From: Limivicinus sp963617275
GTDB lineage: Bacteria > Bacillota > Clostridia > Oscillospirales > Oscillospiraceae
Length of the DNA stretch: 14,355 bases
Reading direction: 5' to 3'
Assembly: GCA_963617275.1 (NCBI GenBank)
Contig: CAVENX010000006.1
Coordinates: 1-14,355 of the forward strand
The notes beneath the pieces were generated by a model. The model saw nothing but the letters and a program-made list of their open reading frames with translations. It made no database searches and had not been told where the DNA came from. The position numbers were made by a program, and so were the translations under genes. Shown piece after piece: positions 14,098-14,355 of this stretch. Position 1 is the first letter of the stretch, and every line of letters starts with the position of its first letter.

Positions 14098-14130
14098 TTG
14101 ATGACACTGCGTTTGACGCAGTGTCATCAA
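14098..14130. repeat. perfect 14-bp hairpin
   Basis: Arms 14098-14111 and 14117-14130 are fully complementary around a 5-nt loop. Position 14122-14130 is also part of the next inverted repeat, so the two structures exclude each other. Confidence 0.7.
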
Positions 14131-14173
14131 AATTGGCTGACAAGCCTGGCAGGGTCAGCCAATTTTGAGGACA
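14122..14173. repeat. 20-bp inverted repeat with TGTC/GACA ends
   Basis: Arms 14122-14141 and 14154-14173 match at 19 of 20 positions around a 12-nt spacer. Each arm begins TGTC at its outer end and contains AAAATTGGCTGAC. The right arm lies inside the 31-bp direct repeat. It resembles two facing ends of an IS21-like element with no body between them. Confidence 0.6.
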
Positions 14174-14176
14174 GAT
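14146..14176 (+). repeat. 31-bp direct repeat, right copy
   Basis: Identical to 2851-2881 over 31 bp; the flanking bases differ on both sides. The copies are 11,295 bp apart, and the interval holds essentially all the mobile-type genes of the window. Confidence 0.75.
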
Positions 14177-14238
14177 GATTATATTGCAAAATAGTATTAG
14201 TTCAACGACAATTATAGACTATTTCAGAACAAAAATGC

Positions 14239-14355
14239 TTAGTCAAAAAGCTTGATGGCGATATCTGTAAGCTTGCTATCTATTAAGGAAATCGGGCGCT
14301 CCAATGCTTTTCTTGATTTGGCCAGATAATCTAAATCAGAGATATAATTTCCAAT
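14239..14355 (-). CDS. C-terminal 38 residues of an unidentified protein (cut by the window edge)
   Basis: An open frame runs from the window edge to a TAA at 14239-14241. The peptide contains ISDLDYLAKSRKALERPI and ends in a probable helix, SLIDSKLTDIAIKLFD. The regular helical pattern and the strong minus-strand terminator at 14062-14094 support a real gene end. I do not recognise the family from so short a piece. Confidence 0.5.
   Translation of the reverse strand: MGNYISDLDYLAKSRKALERPISLIDSKLTDIAIKLFD

Larger units (their letters stand above)
13915..14238. other. non-coding stretch rich in inverted repeats
   Basis: No convincing gene lies here. The stretch holds the terminator at 14062-14094, the hairpins at 14098-14173 and the right direct repeat. 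A TTGACA on the minus strand near 13956-13961 could be a -35 box for the leader transcript, but the A+T-rich DNA after it has no good -10 at 17 bp. A short open frame at 13958-14143 (minus) has no ribosome site and runs through the hairpins. Confidence 0.5.

Noticed and set aside
13958..14143. 61-residue minus-strand open frame
   Set aside because: It spans a terminator with a long T tail and a hairpin arm, and has no ribosome site.
2851..14176. CRISPR array or tandem repeat family
   Set aside because: Only two copies of the 31-bp sequence exist in the window, 11 kb apart, without spacer periodicity.

Overview
The window looks like chromosomal or integrated-element DNA from an anaerobic Clostridia species, probably a gut Oscillospirales or Lachnospirales relative. 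The basis is strong AGGAGG-type ribosome sites, intermediate G+C, a lipoprotein solute-binding protein of clostridial style, and a set of accessory genes (ArdA-like, DUF4314, LPD28-like, DUF6329-like, a DUF3849 remnant) that I know mainly from integrative and conjugative elements of gut Firmicutes. These assignments come from reading the translations; no database search was run.

Layout. Positions 1-292 hold an inverted repeat and the leader of the first gene. Positions 293-2701 (+) encode a large lipoprotein: a beta-propeller-like N-terminal half followed by a family 1 solute-binding domain, ended by a strong terminator. A 31-bp sequence at 2851-2881 recurs exactly, in the same orientation, at 14146-14176. 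Nearly all the mobile-type genes lie between the two copies: a KilA-N protein, a chimeric DUF3849/serine-recombinase remnant, a Cys-rich hypothetical gene, a LysR regulator with a divergent Fe-S protein/DUF92 pair, a winged-helix-like gene coupled to an adenine methyltransferase, and a five-gene minus-strand accessory operon with ArdA at its end. To the right of the second repeat is the 3' end of an unidentified minus-strand gene.

How the parts fit. The ArdA-like protein (restriction mimic) and the DNA adenine methyltransferase (self-marking) make sense together as counter-defence for an element entering a new host. The accessory operon is preceded on its own strand by a terminator, a ribosome site with an 8-codon leader ORF (MRLCKPCM), and a second terminator. 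I read this as a transcription attenuator. The LysR/Fe-S/DUF92 unit has its own divergent promoter region, with a palindrome on the LysR -35 box, and looks like metabolic or redox cargo. No relaxase, coupling protein, type IV secretion gene or intact integrase is visible, so this is either part of a larger element or a decaying one.

Most notable observations: the leader-peptide attenuator, the likely CTG start of the methyltransferase, the DUF3849-recombinase chimera, the 31-bp direct repeats, and the mutually exclusive hairpins at 14045-14173.
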